From positions 45,475,761 through 45,539,760 of the forward strand of contig CM067592.1 in NCBI GenBank assembly GCA_034336665.1: a stretch of DNA of 64,000 nt. The letters are read 5' to 3'. The stretch comes from Luscinia megarhynchos (Eukaryota > Chordata > Aves > Passeriformes > Turdidae). The notes below the pieces were generated by a model. It searched no databases and was not told the DNA's origin. It saw nothing but the letters and a program-made list of their open reading frames with translations. The first letter of the stretch is position 1; each line of letters starts with the position of its first letter. The translations under genes were made by a program, and so were the position numbers. Shown piece by piece: positions 1-14,060 of the stretch.

Positions 1-1764
1 TTGACTGGAAAGAGACTGCACAGATATCACATGTGACTCTTTGGGGTTGAACCAAGACATGCTACCTCAGCCCTTTATCTGTAAACTACAGCTGCATCTT
101 AGAAGTTATGTTTTCTTGAATTTCTCCTCTTAGGTATTTTTCCTATGGCTGGTGAATCTTTCCGTTAAGGTAAAAGACATAGAATTTTACCATATTGCTA
201 TTCTTCTCATTAGTAAATTAGTAAATTAGATAACAGATGCCTGGAAAAATTATCACAAAAGGCATAGCACGTAGAAAATTACCTATTAGTAAGAAGTTTA
301 GAAGAGAAAAATTAACATCTGGTCAGCTAGGCAAGGAAATATCTGGCCTTCTGTTAAAAGGTAAACAGAACTGTGCCAGAGTGGTTACAGTACAAAGAAC
401 TGACATTTTGGTTAATATTTAATAACAGATTTCTGCTTGTCAGCTGTAACAACATCAAACAAGGCCACTTCCAATGTAACACATCTCTCTGATCTGGAGT
501 TCTTATGCTTACCATGTAATTAGGAATGCAAATGCCTCCATCGACCTTTCTTATTCCTTGATTCTGCCAGCTGGTACAATTACACGGTACAGTGTAGCAG
601 TTCTGCTCCTTGGTGAGTGATGAAGACTTCTCAGGTATTTTCTTCTGTCCACCACTCTGTTTAAGGACCAGAACGTTGTTTCTTGCCTCTGTGATCTCAT
701 GCACTGAGAGGCTTTAGCTTGTGTGTTAATATGAGCCACCCCAGCTCAGCAGTGAGTGCCATTGTTGGCTAACAATTAGCTTGCTCAGGAAGGACAGATT
801 GTCAGAAAGGCAGACTGATAAATAGCCAGTGAAATCATCTCTGTCTTGTACATTGGGCAGATTTCCAGCTGCTTGAAAAAATACAGTATGCGTGTTCATT
901 CTGTTGTTAACTTCAACTGGAATCATTAGCTTCTAACATGAAAATTTGGCTGCCTTTTGCATTAGTCAAGTGTAAATTCATTGGAGGATTAATAATGAGT
1001 GAAAACATGATCTCGTTATATACATGTGGAATATTTACATTTCGGATTTAAAATTCTGAGTATTTTCTTTAGTTTTTATAAAACCCATATTATTTTCATG
1101 AAAAAACTCTCCAAAATCATAGACAGTCCTCTCACGGCAAGCTATTTTCTGAATGCAAACATAAACTTTTATAATACTTCACCTCTAAGTCAATATGAGA
1201 GGAAAATATCAAGTACATTAAAGTGCATTAAACAAAATCACAGCAAATATTATGTAAGATGGTTGTCACAGACACACTTGACCCCCACCCATGCCTTTGT
1301 TCAGACTGACTAAGAAGCAACAGGCCTCATGCCCTGTGGTGAACTTGAATGTTGTTAAGCTCCTGGTTCATCTATAAAGGAGTGAAAATGCCTCATAAAA
1401 GTATTTCCAGAGACGATTTCAAAATCCAAAACTAGAAGAAAACTAAAGCACAGAACAACATGGTACAGCTGAAATGAAGACACATATCTTGTCTTTATTA
1501 CCAACTAGCAGCCAACTACTTCACTCTGTAAATATCACTGTCAAGATGGGCCAAATTTGAGCTCTCCCTGAACTACAGCTGAACTGCATGCCAGGTGACT
1601 CCCCTTCCAACACAAAAGCCTCAAGAGGTTTGAAATTCCTTACATGAGACTAGGATAGACTTTCTTACTCAAGATGGAGAGATCCTGTACATTTGACAGA
1701 TCCTTGGTAAGTGATTGAAATAATGCTGATTTAATAGTAATGAAATGTTACTAATCCATGTAGC

Positions 1765-1766
<2 letters not shown>
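1..1766. other. Intergenic, nothing recognised
   Basis: AT-rich sequence with only short open frames on either strand. No homology, splice-flanked exon or repeat family is recognised. Confidence 0.6.
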
Positions 1767-1796
<30 letters not shown>

Positions 1797-1884
1797 CTTC
1801 TTCTTCTTCTTCTTCTTCTTCTTCTTCTTCTTCTTCTTCTTCTTCTTCTTCTTCTTCCTATTATTATTATTATTATTATTATTA
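1767..1884. repeat. Compound microsatellite (CTT)~30 then (TTA)~8
   Basis: About 30 perfect copies of CTT (1,767-1,857) are followed almost at once by (TTA)n (1,859-1,884). The first part is a pure pyrimidine strand opposite a GAA strand. Confidence 0.97.
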
Positions 1885-4800
1885 ACGTTGCATAGGTTAA
1901 TTTCCTTGCACATAAACCCAACACTAAGATAGGACTTAGCCTTCCCTAGGATTCATAAGGAGTTTATAAGGAAGGTGGCCTGTTCTGAACTTTGTGGCTT
2001 TACAAGGGGGTCTCTCTCATTCTTTTTGTCTCTGGTTTCTGTGGGACTTGTTCTAACTAAATTCACTTATATTTTACTAAAAAAGGGTTTTTTACTTCCT
2101 GACAGATGTTCTACTGTAATACTGTATGCTTCTTGTTCCTCCAGCTGAACAGAGTTAAAAATGCTGCAGATGACTAGTACCAACAAGCAGCCTGTACTTT
2201 GAACTGCTCAGTAAGAAGTTCTCAATGGCATGTGTTCTCACCTGATTTAAGTGATTTGCAGCTCTTTGAACCTTCAAAGGAAAAATACACTTGCAAGTAC
2301 AGGTTTCTAAAACGATGTCAAGTCTCTAAAATCCTGTCAAAATGATAATGCTCTGATAATGGTGCTCATCTCTCCAACAAAACTCTGAGGAAGCCTTAGG
2401 TGCTTCTCTTCTCCTTAGACTACCTCTGACAAGCAGTGTAGTGTTATCCAAGTTGCATCAGCCTTATGGGACTGCCAGATAGCTAAGGAGTTAGCTACTA
2501 GCCAGATTTAATACTGGAAAGTACTTCTCAATGCTATTCTAGCTTTATTTTTGTCATAAGTCAGGTTTTAATAAACTGTATTTTCTCCTTTTTTCTCTTG
2601 CACTTTTTAAAATATCAGTTATTGATAATGTAAATAGCTGTCAGGACCAATGAACTGTCTCTAACACAGAGGCAGAGGGAAATAAAATAGAAAATATGGG
2701 TTATTATCTACTGCAGCTGCAGATTAAATGTAAGCATTCAGTCCATATATTCTTGTGGGAAACGAACAAAGAACTAGATAAAAGCAACAGTTTTAACTTA
2801 ATTTACAGGAAGATTAAACTAATATAAAGCCATTCTTCTAATAGTAACAAACAAATTAATTTTACAAACATTTTGTCTAACAAGTCATTTTTACTGGTTG
2901 TCATGGCAAAAAAGTGCTTTTAATTGGAATAATGTTGCTGTACATAAAGGAAATTTAAGAGAAACTCAATTATGAGAAACACTGTGAGGATACTGTTACA
3001 ACATGAAAATTTTCGTTGAAAAATATTTATATTCATAGTCACATATTTCAATCAGCTTTTTACTCTGTTACTCTGTTAGAACTAATTATTCTGGGGGTGA
3101 GTTAGAAGATGTTTAGACAAACCAACAAACTAAAAGCATAGAATACCACAACTAATCCAATTAAACTCATGTCTTAGAGTGTTGGAGCACGACTGGATGA
3201 TCAGAGAAAAGAAGATGAGATAGAGTTTGGATATTTAGCTAATCAAGTGTAGCAGTTTAGCCCAATGTCCGTGTTAGTTCAGCCTTCATCGATACAGTAT
3301 GATATGAACTAGTGTCCTCCAAATGTATTGTCATAGCAAATATTTCCTATACTGCAGTATGTGGAGCCCTGTTTAAATTATACAGAAAGAGACTTAATCT
3401 TCTGGTAGCTGTGCTTGTGTTCAGGCTTTACTTTGAAAAGCATACATAGTTCAAAAAACAGACATGCATATGATCAATAATCACTGTCTCACACAAGTTT
3501 TATGGAAGCTGAAAAGTTGTGTTTGTACATATTCCTTTGCTTCCTATACTTATTTATTAAACACTGGCAATGGGCTACCTTTAGGAACCACATACTGGGC
3601 CAAAGGACTTAAAACCAAATGCAATTTTTACACAAATAAGCTCTTACCAAAATAAAAGTTAATTTCTTATTGAGAAAACTGTCCTAGAAGGAGTTATTTA
3701 ATCACTATTATAAAGTAATACAAAATTCAGGAAGTGCTATATTGCATGATAGGATAACTTCCTCTGTTCCCTGATATAAAGCCTAATGGGAACAGAACAA
3801 ATCATTGGTACCTCTTATTCAGTACAGGCAACGATTGCCTTCTTCAGGCTGTTAAACATCCAATGCAGACATATCCTAAGAAACCTGCATTTTAGAAGAC
3901 TACTGCAACTGCCAAGTAATTAATTAGACTAATTTATCTTTAAAACCGTCTAGGAATTCCACAGCTGACGACAAAACGCTTTGCCAACTAACATTTTATT
4001 GCTAACAGCACTAACAATTTCCGGGTGAAAATTGCAGTTTGGCAAGCAATACTTTTCCAAACTGTATACTGTAGTCTAAAAGCTCTCAACTGGTTCTAGG
4101 AAGTGCCTGAGTTTTCCTCGAATATTTTGTTATTTATCACTCTCAGTATTTCAAAGCATAAATGGGCAAGACATATGTCAGTGTACCTCCAATTTTTTAA
4201 AAGCTGGAGCCTACATTTGTTCTGTAGCTTAAATACATGTCCATAAGATTAAATATACCAAATAACTGGATTTTAAAAGTAATTAGGCAAGTAGGAATAT
4301 TTCAATATTATCACGCAGATGGCATCTTAAATTTGTTCTAAGGATATTGTACTTCTGACTGCTATTCATTGGTCAGCATTTGAAAAGCAGATATAAAAAA
4401 GCCCTGATGTGATGTCATCTCATCTTGCCAGTATAATCTCAGGGGTTTGAGATTTTTTTACTTTTTTAAACCTAACTTCTTACTGGTATCTTATCTCAAC
4501 TGAATGAAGAAAAAGTTCTTTTCTTTAGCTTGGCACCGGTTTTTTGGTAGAATGGCATTTTCTGTAGCTTATAGGTACTGCAATTGAAACAAAATTAAAT
4601 AAAGCTGAGTATATTCAAACCTCTAACAAATACACACTTTGTAAAACCAACTAACACCACACATAAAGAGTATGTATGTAAAACCACCTCATCATACATA
4701 GAGAGTTTAGACCTTTCACATGCCCGAGAACTTTTTGTCTTTCTACTTGATTTCTTTTCCACCTGGATTTGTGAGAACCTAAGCATCTGTATTTATAAGA

Positions 4801-6083
4801 CTCTTGAAGGAGGATCTGGATGCAAGAAAGTCCTTTGCAGACTCCAGTGTCTTCTGAGGAATTTAGTCCAAGTGTTTAATGCAGCTCAGGTGCCACATTA
4901 GTGTCATAAAGCAGGCTGTCTTGGGGAGGCAGTATGCTCCTGCTGCTTCCCAGCCCAGCCTCTCCTGTTTTTGATCAGCTCAGATTTCTCCTCGTGGGTG
5001 TGCCCAGAAACCTTTGCCATAGAAAGAGATTGTGTGAGGCAACGCTATTATTAGATACCAGTGACCTTCAGGCACACACCCATCTCACACAATTTTTTAT
5101 TAAATATGGAAGCGGCATCTTGTCTGCTGCCTATGGAGATTTTTTTCTCTTAGTAGCCTTCTCATATTAATGTGACTGGTTTTGTTTGCAGTTTGTCTTC
5201 TCATTTGGCAGTTGTAAAGCATTATCTATGCTTGAAACATACTGCTGTGAATCAGAGGTAAATGATCCGAGGCAGTTGTTGGATATTCAGTGGATTACCC
5301 CTGACATTGTTACGTGCTGATTATATTGCATATTCCTAGTATTACATCCCTACACTGGTGTTCCAAAATGCATGCTCTGCATTCCAGAGAGATATCCTAT
5401 CAAGCATCATTCTGTTCTAATACTGTGTGCATCTCCTGGTATTTAGGAGGGTTTTGTAAGATTCCCTCCAGACATGAAAAGTACTCTGGAAGTTTCACCT
5501 ACAGCACAGTCTTACAAGCCTTCTTATAGCCTCTAGACAGTTCTCTTCCTTGAAGACACTGGTATTTCTCCAAGATAGCACTGGTGAGTACTAAACTTCT
5601 CAGAACTAACAGGCTACTGCACACACAGTCCAAGTCATGTGAATTCCTCAGAAACGGGACTGCAAGGCTCTTGGATGTTACTCACAACCATCTTTTTTAT
5701 TTTCAACAGATATGCCCTTCCTAAGACTACTGAAGTAACTATAACCGCTGTTTGGTCACTGTTGTTGCTGTGTCACTGCGGACAACTCAAGGTAAGTGTG
5801 AAAAGTTCAGTCGTAGGCTTCAAGCAAGCTGCTCTCCATACACCATTCTTAGGAGTTTGGTCCAAGGTTTCTGAACTGTAGCTTAGGTTTTCTGCCTAGG
5901 TTTCCTATAGTGTTGAGGTTAATGAAGTGGGTGAAGAGATTAGGATAGAAAGAATGGCATTTTAATTATGATAGGGGCCGATAAGTGCAGACATGCTGTG
6001 GGTGTTTCGGAAAAAAAGCTAAGATATTGCATCAGGCTAGTAATTACATAAGCATACTTGCAGTTAGTTGTTCTAGAGAATAA
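1885..6083. other. Intergenic, nothing recognised
   Basis: No exon, RNA gene or repeat family is recognised. Open frames are short and lack splice context. Confidence 0.55.
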
Positions 6084-6125
6084 TTGCCTTGCCTTGCCTT
6101 GCCTTGCCTTGCCTTGTCTTGTCTT
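6084..6125. repeat. (TTGCC)n pentanucleotide repeat
   Basis: About six clean copies of TTGCC are followed by decayed TTGTC copies. Confidence 0.95.
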
Positions 6126-9100
6126 CTTCTGAGTTGGAAATGTACTGGTACAATGGAGTATCCTAGCTCACCAAATCATTTTAAATTTAAAATTTAAACT
6201 ACTGTGAAACACTGAGCTCTGTTTCTCCTCCTCCTGGCTGGCAACTATGTTGGAGACATGTTATTGCATCATAGTGGTGATGATTCTACACTTGCATAGA
6301 AATCATCTGAGTATGAACTGATATTGTGCAGGTATTGTGTTTTATTTCCATGGTTTCTTTTTAAGGAAAGCTAGTTACTTTTTCACTTTCTCATACTAGT
6401 CCGTGGGAAAGCTAGTCATCAGTCTGGAAATAATAGAGTTAAATCATTAGCTTTTGTAACTGTAGAACTACTGAAGACCAATACAGCTACATCAGTCTAC
6501 CTATTCATATCAGCAGTATAGACCATTAACACTATAGTGTTACTATAGTGTTATACACAGTCCTGAGAACGGTGATCTAGCTAAAAAGTTTTCAAAATTT
6601 GATGTATTTAAAGTATTGCATAAATGAATAAAAGCAGAGAGGACTAGTTAACTCTTAGTCTTTAGGCTGACATTTAATATTATTTGATTTCTTAATAAGT
6701 TATGCTCTATTTCTTTCTTGTGTTTTTTCCCCCAGCGACAATATCTTGTTTTATTGTATGACTCAGTCATGAAGGAACTACTACAGTGAAAGGTATCAAG
6801 AAAATAAAGGGAGCACCAGCGACTTTTTACGAGCACGAGAACTCCAGATAAATCCTCTCAAGAAAGCTGAACTACAAAATTACTTGTTTTTTTAGTTCAA
6901 GGGCTTGTCAATACTTGAAAGGTATTCCAGATAAAATGTTGTTATTTAGTACTACGTCTTGTGCCCAGAAACAGTTTTGTACATTAATGGTGCTTTCATT
7001 ACTGGTAATTATTTCCTGTATTTGGAGCCAGAAGTGAGAGGATTATGAATTTCTCATCCATACCAATTTTTGCTAACTGATACTGGTACCTGTCCAGTAA
7101 ATGATGTTGCTTTTCAGCTATTTGGATTGTCAAAGTTAACCTGAGCAAATGGCCGGTTGATTTTAAATAAATGTTTTTGTACACTACCCAGAACTATCTT
7201 TTCTATCTGCCATCTGCCATCAGCTGAAAATTTCACATATCTGTCTGTGATTATATTTCTTACACATGAGTATTCATGCCACCATTTTGTGACTCACTGT
7301 ATTTACTTTCTTTGCAGAAATCTTGTAAATATACTGCTACTCTAATAAGAACCACACAAAATCAGTAATTTTTATTGTGATTGTGGACAAAATGTATGAA
7401 CAGAGATTTTTCAAAGGGCAGACATAGACTAGAAATTTAATACCAGCAACAATTCTATGACTAGTTTCTCACAATAGCACATAATAAGCATTAAGCAGCA
7501 ACACAAAAGCCCCATTAAGTTCAACCTATTGCTTAGAATGGATAACAGGAATAAAAAAGGGCTAAAAAGCATTAAGATTTAAGCATTAGCATTAGCACTT
7601 TGCATTAAAGCATTACCATTTAAGCATTATTCCTTAAAAGAAAGAAAATAAAAGGATTGTATTAATACCCACAAGTGTTTTCAATTTTTATTTAAAAACT
7701 TAGTAAAGTAATTATAATGTTTGATCAGAAGCTAGGATATGTCTCTTCAACACAGTATTATCAAATAATTTGCTACCTGCCTTTCTCAAAGATTTGCTTT
7801 TAAAGGAACACTGCCAACATGCGGATAGACTTTCAGTGAAATAAATACACCACTGAAAAATTCACCACAAGCAAGTGGAAAGAACTCTGGTTTCTGAATA
7901 TATACTTGAATTAGAGCTCAAACACACTGGCCAGACTTTATGCTTTCTTGTTTTTTTGAGATGACGTAAGTTAGGGTACAGGGCTTAATAGATGCCACTG
8001 GCATGTGCACTTTGTTTAGCATGCGGTATGTTCTCTATCCTTTAACATATGCTATCTGACTGAAAGCTACATTTTTGTTACAAGTGAAAGCTCTACAGTT
8101 TACTAAATAATTTAACTATGAGAGAGCATCATCTCATTTTGCTACAGAAGTGTGTCATGCTGTTTTCACACAATTTTCTTTTATAATCTTTTTTTGCCCT
8201 CACTGCCCTGTGCAAATAGAATCAAACTAGGTGTGTCAACACTGAACACTTCAGAGAAATATGTGTAGTAATATGGGTGTGTTACACTGACTATTCCACT
8301 ACACTTTGTGCTTACTTCTGCTTTATGGAAGATCGAGAACACGATCAACAAGCTTAGTACCTTATGGCAGGCAGAACTCAGCATATCAGGAGCAAAGTTA
8401 CTTTGGATGGTTCATCAGCCTCATTTTTCTCATATCCAATATTTGCCTGATTCACATCACTTAACTTCGTAGTGCTAGACAAAGAATAACAAATATATTA
8501 ATAAAAATATATGGAATAAATACTGCTGGTTTTTCATTGCATCTGATAAGTGGCTGATAATTTCAGATCATAGCCCTTCAGCAGCCCTCCAGTTTGAAAA
8601 GGAGAAAGTAATACTATTCAGTTGCTTAATAGGGTACTTTGGAGATGAGCCGTGAGCACAGATGACTTCTTAAACTCCAGTGTTATTCTGGCTATAAAAT
8701 ATGGGATATTTATGCTTGTATCTTATTTATTAAGTATCCTGTTTATATCTTATTCATTAAACACAGTAATTGAAGTTCTCAAAATCCATAACCATTGCTG
8801 CTTTACTACTGTTGATGTAATTCAGTATTGATTTAAAAAAAAAAAAGGAAGTCTTGTCAATACTAAGTGCTTTTAAAATGCCCACTGTGGATTTATTCCG
8901 GGCAGACTTCCTATTTTATAAAACTTCTGTCTTAGTGAATCAATTTACTACCATTTCTTCTCAGTATTTAAGAATGGCTGTTTTCGATGCTATCTAGCTT
9001 CAATTTATGGTGGATAAGAGGAAGTGACTGCATCCTGAGCTGAGCTGAGAATGGAATCACTGGAAAGAGAAACAAATATCTGTCGATCAGCTGAAGAACA

Positions 9101-12100
9101 GAACTCTTAAGGGCAGACTGGCACAGACAGTTTACTACTGGAAGCAGAGGAGAATTCTGAGATGAGGTTGGTTAGGCACATCTTTATGAGCCCTCGTGTT
9201 GCTATTGTTATCCAGATACTTTGCAGATTCTGATAAAACTCTGTAACCCAAAATTAAATTATCTGTATTTTGGTGAACTAGTTTTCTGCCAGACTAGGCA
9301 AATGAAGAGTTGAAATCAGCCTGCAGAGGAATATAACAAGCATTAGAGTTGGTGTAAGGTAAGCAATAAAACGTGAGGCAAGAACGGAGCAGGGAAAAGG
9401 ACATTGTCATTCTGGAAACTGGCAAGATGTTAGATCTGCCAAAATCATCACATTTAACTGTATCTTAATTTCTTCTCTGGAAAAAGCAACTTTTGAATCA
9501 TGCCAGCATTCCAGTCACAAACACTGGCAAATTATTTCTGTGCTACCTGATGGATATATTTATAATACATGATAGTTTCTAACTAGTGGATGCTTTTTTA
9601 AAGAAATTGAATACTAGATGCAGGTCTCTAGAATTGAGATATTCCAAGAATTTAGCAATATTCCAAGAGAAAGAGAAAAATGCACTGGTTTAATTTTAGG
9701 GCCCGAAAGTTCTTACAGTAGCCTATTTATTTATTTTTATGGATTAAACAAAATCAGTAAAGCAAGAAAAGCACTTATGGCAAAATGACTATAAAACAAT
9801 AAAATGTTCCAGTGTTCTAACCCTGTTATGACTCTTCTTTACAACACCTTGGGGTTTTTTTATCTGTAATGTAGCACTGTAATCTACCCAAAGGCTCATG
9901 TGCCAGAGATGTTTATTTCTACATGACTATTGAGAATGGGACTGCAAGTGGGGCTAGGCACCGTGTCAAATCCTTGTTCTAGGCCAGAGAGCACAAAAGC
10001 TTCCTGGATTCTAAGAAAATACACAGTGGTCTTAATGCTTCTGAAAGAGACATGGTGAGAGGCAAGGTAACAGTGTGAGCTTAACAACACTGTTAAAAAA
10101 AAAAAAGAAAATTAAAAAAAAAGAGGAACATATATCTAGGAAGTATTGCAGATAGCAACAACACTTCTGTGGAAGCAGTTGCTTCTCCTACCAAGAATCT
10201 GCAATGAGTTAAGATAGGCAAAAACAACCATGCCTCATTTAGCTCCACCATTCACAAAATTATTTACTTTAATTATTTAACTAGTTACACCTGTAGAAAT
10301 AGATAGACACATACATAAGGGTATTTATTTTGCAAACACAGTGCTATGGATTGCTTGGGACAGTAACTCTGTGCAAAAAAAGTGGTTACAAGTGGCTGTA
10401 ATTCCTGCTGGCAGGGGACAAGGTTATCAGGTTTTTTCAGAGTGGTGTGCACACCAAAGAAACAATTTTGGCTTTAATTACAAAACTTCACATTCAGGAA
10501 GAAGTTAACATACCAATCAGTAATATTAACCACTTCAGTCAATGAATAAAAATAACTTCCCTATTCCTTATCTCTCAGATCAAGCTTTAGGCATGAGTAT
10601 TTGTTGGGACAAGTTTATCATCTTATTTTAAGGTTGTCAGCCAAATGATTCACCAGTTCCACACCTGAGTCTGGGCTACTTCTGACATGTTTTAGCAAGA
10701 CTGATGAACCCTTGCCTTCCAGCCCCTGGAGGCCTGGCAACTTCTCAGCTATAAAGCTTTACTGTGCGTAGCTGCTAATTACGTGCAGATCTGGTTGAAA
10801 GCAATTGAAGACTTTCCACTGGGTCAAAAGCACCCCATGTGTCTACTGACACTTGTACTGTTCATGAAATCTCTGTGCCTTTCGCAAGAAAAATAAACTG
10901 GAAAAAGACAATCTGAATCATGTTTCCAGGTGTCTAAAAGCTGGAAGATCTAAAGCATTCTTTAGAGATGGCTTGTCTTCAAAAGTTTAAAATGGTGCAG
11001 GGCTGCTGGCAAACATATTTTAACCTATGAAAAAGTCTCAATTAAGATATTGCTGAATGGATGTAACCAAACTAAGGTACAATACAGGTTATTGTCATTG
11101 CTCTAAAGATATATTTAGGGCTTTGAGCAATCACAGAAATGTTTTATTCTGCATGTTAAAAGGAAAAAAAAAAAGAGAGAGAGAGATTATGGTAACAGTT
11201 GACTTAAAATCAGAAAAAAGAAAAAATTTAAAATCCCTCACTTCTACAAATCACTCATAAGCTATAACTAAAATTTATTTTAGTATTAATATTAGTATTT
11301 CTTTTATAGTGGAGAGGATCTGTAACTTTTGGGCACTTTTAAAAATCATATTGTAAAAACTCTAGCTTTTTACCAACATGAGTGAAGATGGGCCTTCAAA
11401 TCCATTCAATTTTTTTTTTCTGAATGACATTATACAAAACTACAGTGAAATCCTTATTCTTCTACTACAGTACAAACAGTGCTACTGTGAAATGAGCTCC
11501 ATACCTGACTTATTCTGTATGACTAGTTCCCATTGCATTACCTTAAAACTTGATGTTAATAAGAAAATCTGGATATGGAAATCTCTGTACATGTAATGGA
11601 GCATGATCTTATTTTTTTTAGCATCCCAAAGATGTATTACATTAATTAAGGATTTTTGATTGGCAGACATGAAGAATGGTGAAAGCAAGTGATGAGGTGC
11701 TCAAAAATACCATTCAGGCCTTTCTGTAGTCTCTGCATGACACGGTGTAGAAGCCCAGCAAAGTTAGGTATTATAGGTATTGTTTTTTCAATTTACTTAA
11801 ATATAGGCCAGACAGGGCTAGTGCTTTGAAAATAAAGCTCTGGAGACCTGTCATCCTATCACAAGAAATTATTTGATGGTTTAACAATTTAAAGAAGTTT
11901 TTCGTTTGAGGATGGGCTTTTGCGATATGTTAAGAGGTGTCTGAGAATATGTAATGGCTATTAAAACTCACTTAGCTCTGTGCCAACATTAGGGCCAGTG
12001 TTAAACTACAAGGACTTAGTGTGAGATAAGACTTTGACCTAAATTGTGCTACAAGGTTGTCACCATAACTAAGTCTGTGAAACATGATCATGTGTGAAAA

Positions 12101-13059
12101 AGTACTCTTCTATGTTTATGAAACACAGGGGCTGCACTTATGCCTCGCATCTTGTGGACTCCTGGCCCTTGTCCTTTCCTTTAGTCAAAGATAATTAACC
12201 TCAGATTTTTCTATTTTGAAATAAATATGGGGCATTAAATTTGTATTATTTGGGAGCAATCAATTTCCATATTCTCCTTTCCCAAAAAATCAGTGTTTAA
12301 AAATCTCCTGTGTTAAGAAAAAAAGTTAGCCAGTCAATCAGATAGTAGCAGAAGAGTAGCTGTCAGGGAGCAGACAAGTCAATAATGAGGCCAGGTATTG
12401 AACACATATAATTTATATATGTTCCTTTTCCAGGTTAAATATAGTCTACCTTGATCAGGCAAATTTTGTCCCAAATTGATGGCATGTGACACACCACACA
12501 CCATAATTCCTATGTCATCTCTACATACAATCCCTCCCTAATGCCAAGAGGATTGCAGTGGCTTTAGGTTCATAGTGTTTGCCTTCAATCTTATGGCTCT
12601 TTGTTGATATTCAACCATAATGACAAGCTTTTGTCTCCCGTGTCTCAGCTCCTCTGGGGGTACAGGGGTTGGCAGCAGGAGTTACTGTCACCTATCAATA
12701 CTTCATTATAGGTATTAATAGATATTATAATAAACACAGGAGTACAAGATGTTATGTGGATACTAAATATTACATAGCTTAAGATGATACAATACTATGT
12801 ACTTTACTAGCAAATATGCACACAATGTTTGCAGAAGTAAAAAGTGCCGCAAAACCACAGAGCGTGGGCAGTCCTCTCTCCTCAAGCTGGAGAGACCCAG
12901 GGCCTTCACAATTGCCACAATGGCTCTTCCATGTGTGCCAAGTGGAAAATCCATAAACACAATATTTGTACCATCTTTTAGTTATTGAATTTGTTCTTGA
13001 AGATGTTTTACTTCTCTACTTTCCCCACAGAAGCCACTTCTAATCGTGTTTCGATACTT
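6126..13059. other. Intergenic, minor low-complexity tracts only
   Basis: Contains a 14-bp perfect palindrome (6,528-6,541), a cluster of GCATTA words (7,569-7,629), A-rich tracts (8,836-8,847; 10,094-10,123) and an A/GA tract (11,159-11,187). No ERAP-type aminopeptidase exon, the expected neighbour in mammals, was found here. Confidence 0.5.
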
Positions 13060-13305
13060 TCATATGACATGGTGACATCCACCATGGATGCCTGGCTCCC
13101 TTTCAAATACCAGGTCTGATTTGTATAATTCATGATTTTGATCTCCTGTGGTCGGTTCCTGGAACACTATCCAGTCTTTCTTTGCAGCATCCCTTGACCA
13201 CATTTCACGCAGTCGGCTATCCCTTTTCATTCTTGCGCCTTGCACTGCAGAACACCGGATAACAAGGGAATTATTCTTTAATTGTTTAAATAAAAAGCGA
13301 GGTTA
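13060..13305 (-). other. Short coding-like minus-strand ORF beside the CpG island, unknown
   Basis: The minus strand is open from about 13,305 to 13,060, with its first ATG at 13,230-13,228 (56 codons from there). The peptide is rich in charged and aromatic residues (contains REMWSRDAAKKDW) and looks more like real protein than the AT-driven ORFs nearby. After it, another frame stays open with similar composition (MSYESIETRLE) to a stop, as if a frameshift had occurred near the GAAAGGGAG run. It lies head-to-head with LNPEP, about 0.5 kb from exon 1. It could be an exon of a divergent transcript, a pseudogene fragment or chance. I do not recognise the family. Confidence 0.25.
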
Positions 13306-14060
13306 AATTGCGGCGGAAGGCACGCGGCAGGGAGATGCAGGCAAGGCCGGCCCGGGGACGCGGCCGGGGCCTGCGCGGCAGCGGACGGGCCCGGAGCCGC
13401 CGCGGCGCGGCCGCCCCGCTCGGCCGAGCGGCCCGGGGGCCGCCGCGCTCCGGGACCCGCTCCCCGCTCCCGGGGTCCGGAGCCCGCCCCGGCCCCCCCG
13501 GCGTGAGGCGGGCCCGCGCGGGAGGAGGCGGTGCCGCGGGGCCCAGCCTGCGGCGAGGAGGAAGCGGGCGCCGAGGCAGCGGCGGGGGCTGGCTGGCAGG
13601 AGCTGCCCCTGCTGGAAAAGCTGCCGCGCAGGGAGGGAGCCGCGGGCTGTACCGCTGCGGCCCAGGCGGGGCGGTGCTGGCGGTGGGTACGGACCGAGCC
13701 CGTCCTGGGAGCATGCGGCGGCAGGAGGAGGAGTGAAGAGCTGTGGCAGCGCCTCCGCTGAGAGCGGACTCCGGGAGGAAGATGGAGCCCTTTCCGAGCG
13801 GTGAGTACCCGGGCGGCAGTCCGGGACGGGGCCGCGGGGCCTCCCGGCCGAGCCGCGTCCAGCAGGAGCTGCTTGCCAGAGGAAAACGAGAGGCTTCGTC
13901 GGCTTGCTGCCCCCGTGCTCCGCGGCTTGAAAATCGTCTCAAGTTAATTAGCAATAGGTGTCTTGAACGACAGCGGTGAGAGGAGCTCCCTCGCTTTCTC
14001 GGCGCTGTTGCGCGTCTCGCTGACGCCGGGGGCCGGGACCACTTGTGTGCGCACCAGGTG
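13300..14060 (+). promoter_or_regulatory. CpG island with LNPEP promoter
   Basis: This GC- and CpG-dense block of about 0.75 kb stands out sharply from AT-rich flanks and encloses exon 1. It contains a GC box (GGGGCGG at 13,668-13,674) and other G/C-rich tracts. No TATA box sits at a sensible distance from the ATG, so a TATA-less dispersed start is likely. Long open frames through it on both strands arise from the base composition and are not genes. Confidence 0.85.
13782..13800 (+). CDS. LNPEP: LNPEP exon 1 (coding part)
   Basis: Nineteen coding bases encode MEPFPS plus the first base of the next codon, matching the MEPF start of the mammalian protein. The ATG has A at -3 and G at +4, a strong Kozak context. 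The donor GTGAGT follows directly. It lies inside the CpG island, as expected for a first exon. The 5' UTR start cannot be fixed from sequence alone. Confidence 0.93.

Noticed and set aside
1..13285. Exons of an ERAP-type aminopeptidase upstream of LNPEP
   Set aside because: Mammalian gene order suggested looking, but no GAMEN, HExxH or C-terminal M1 segment is seen on either strand.
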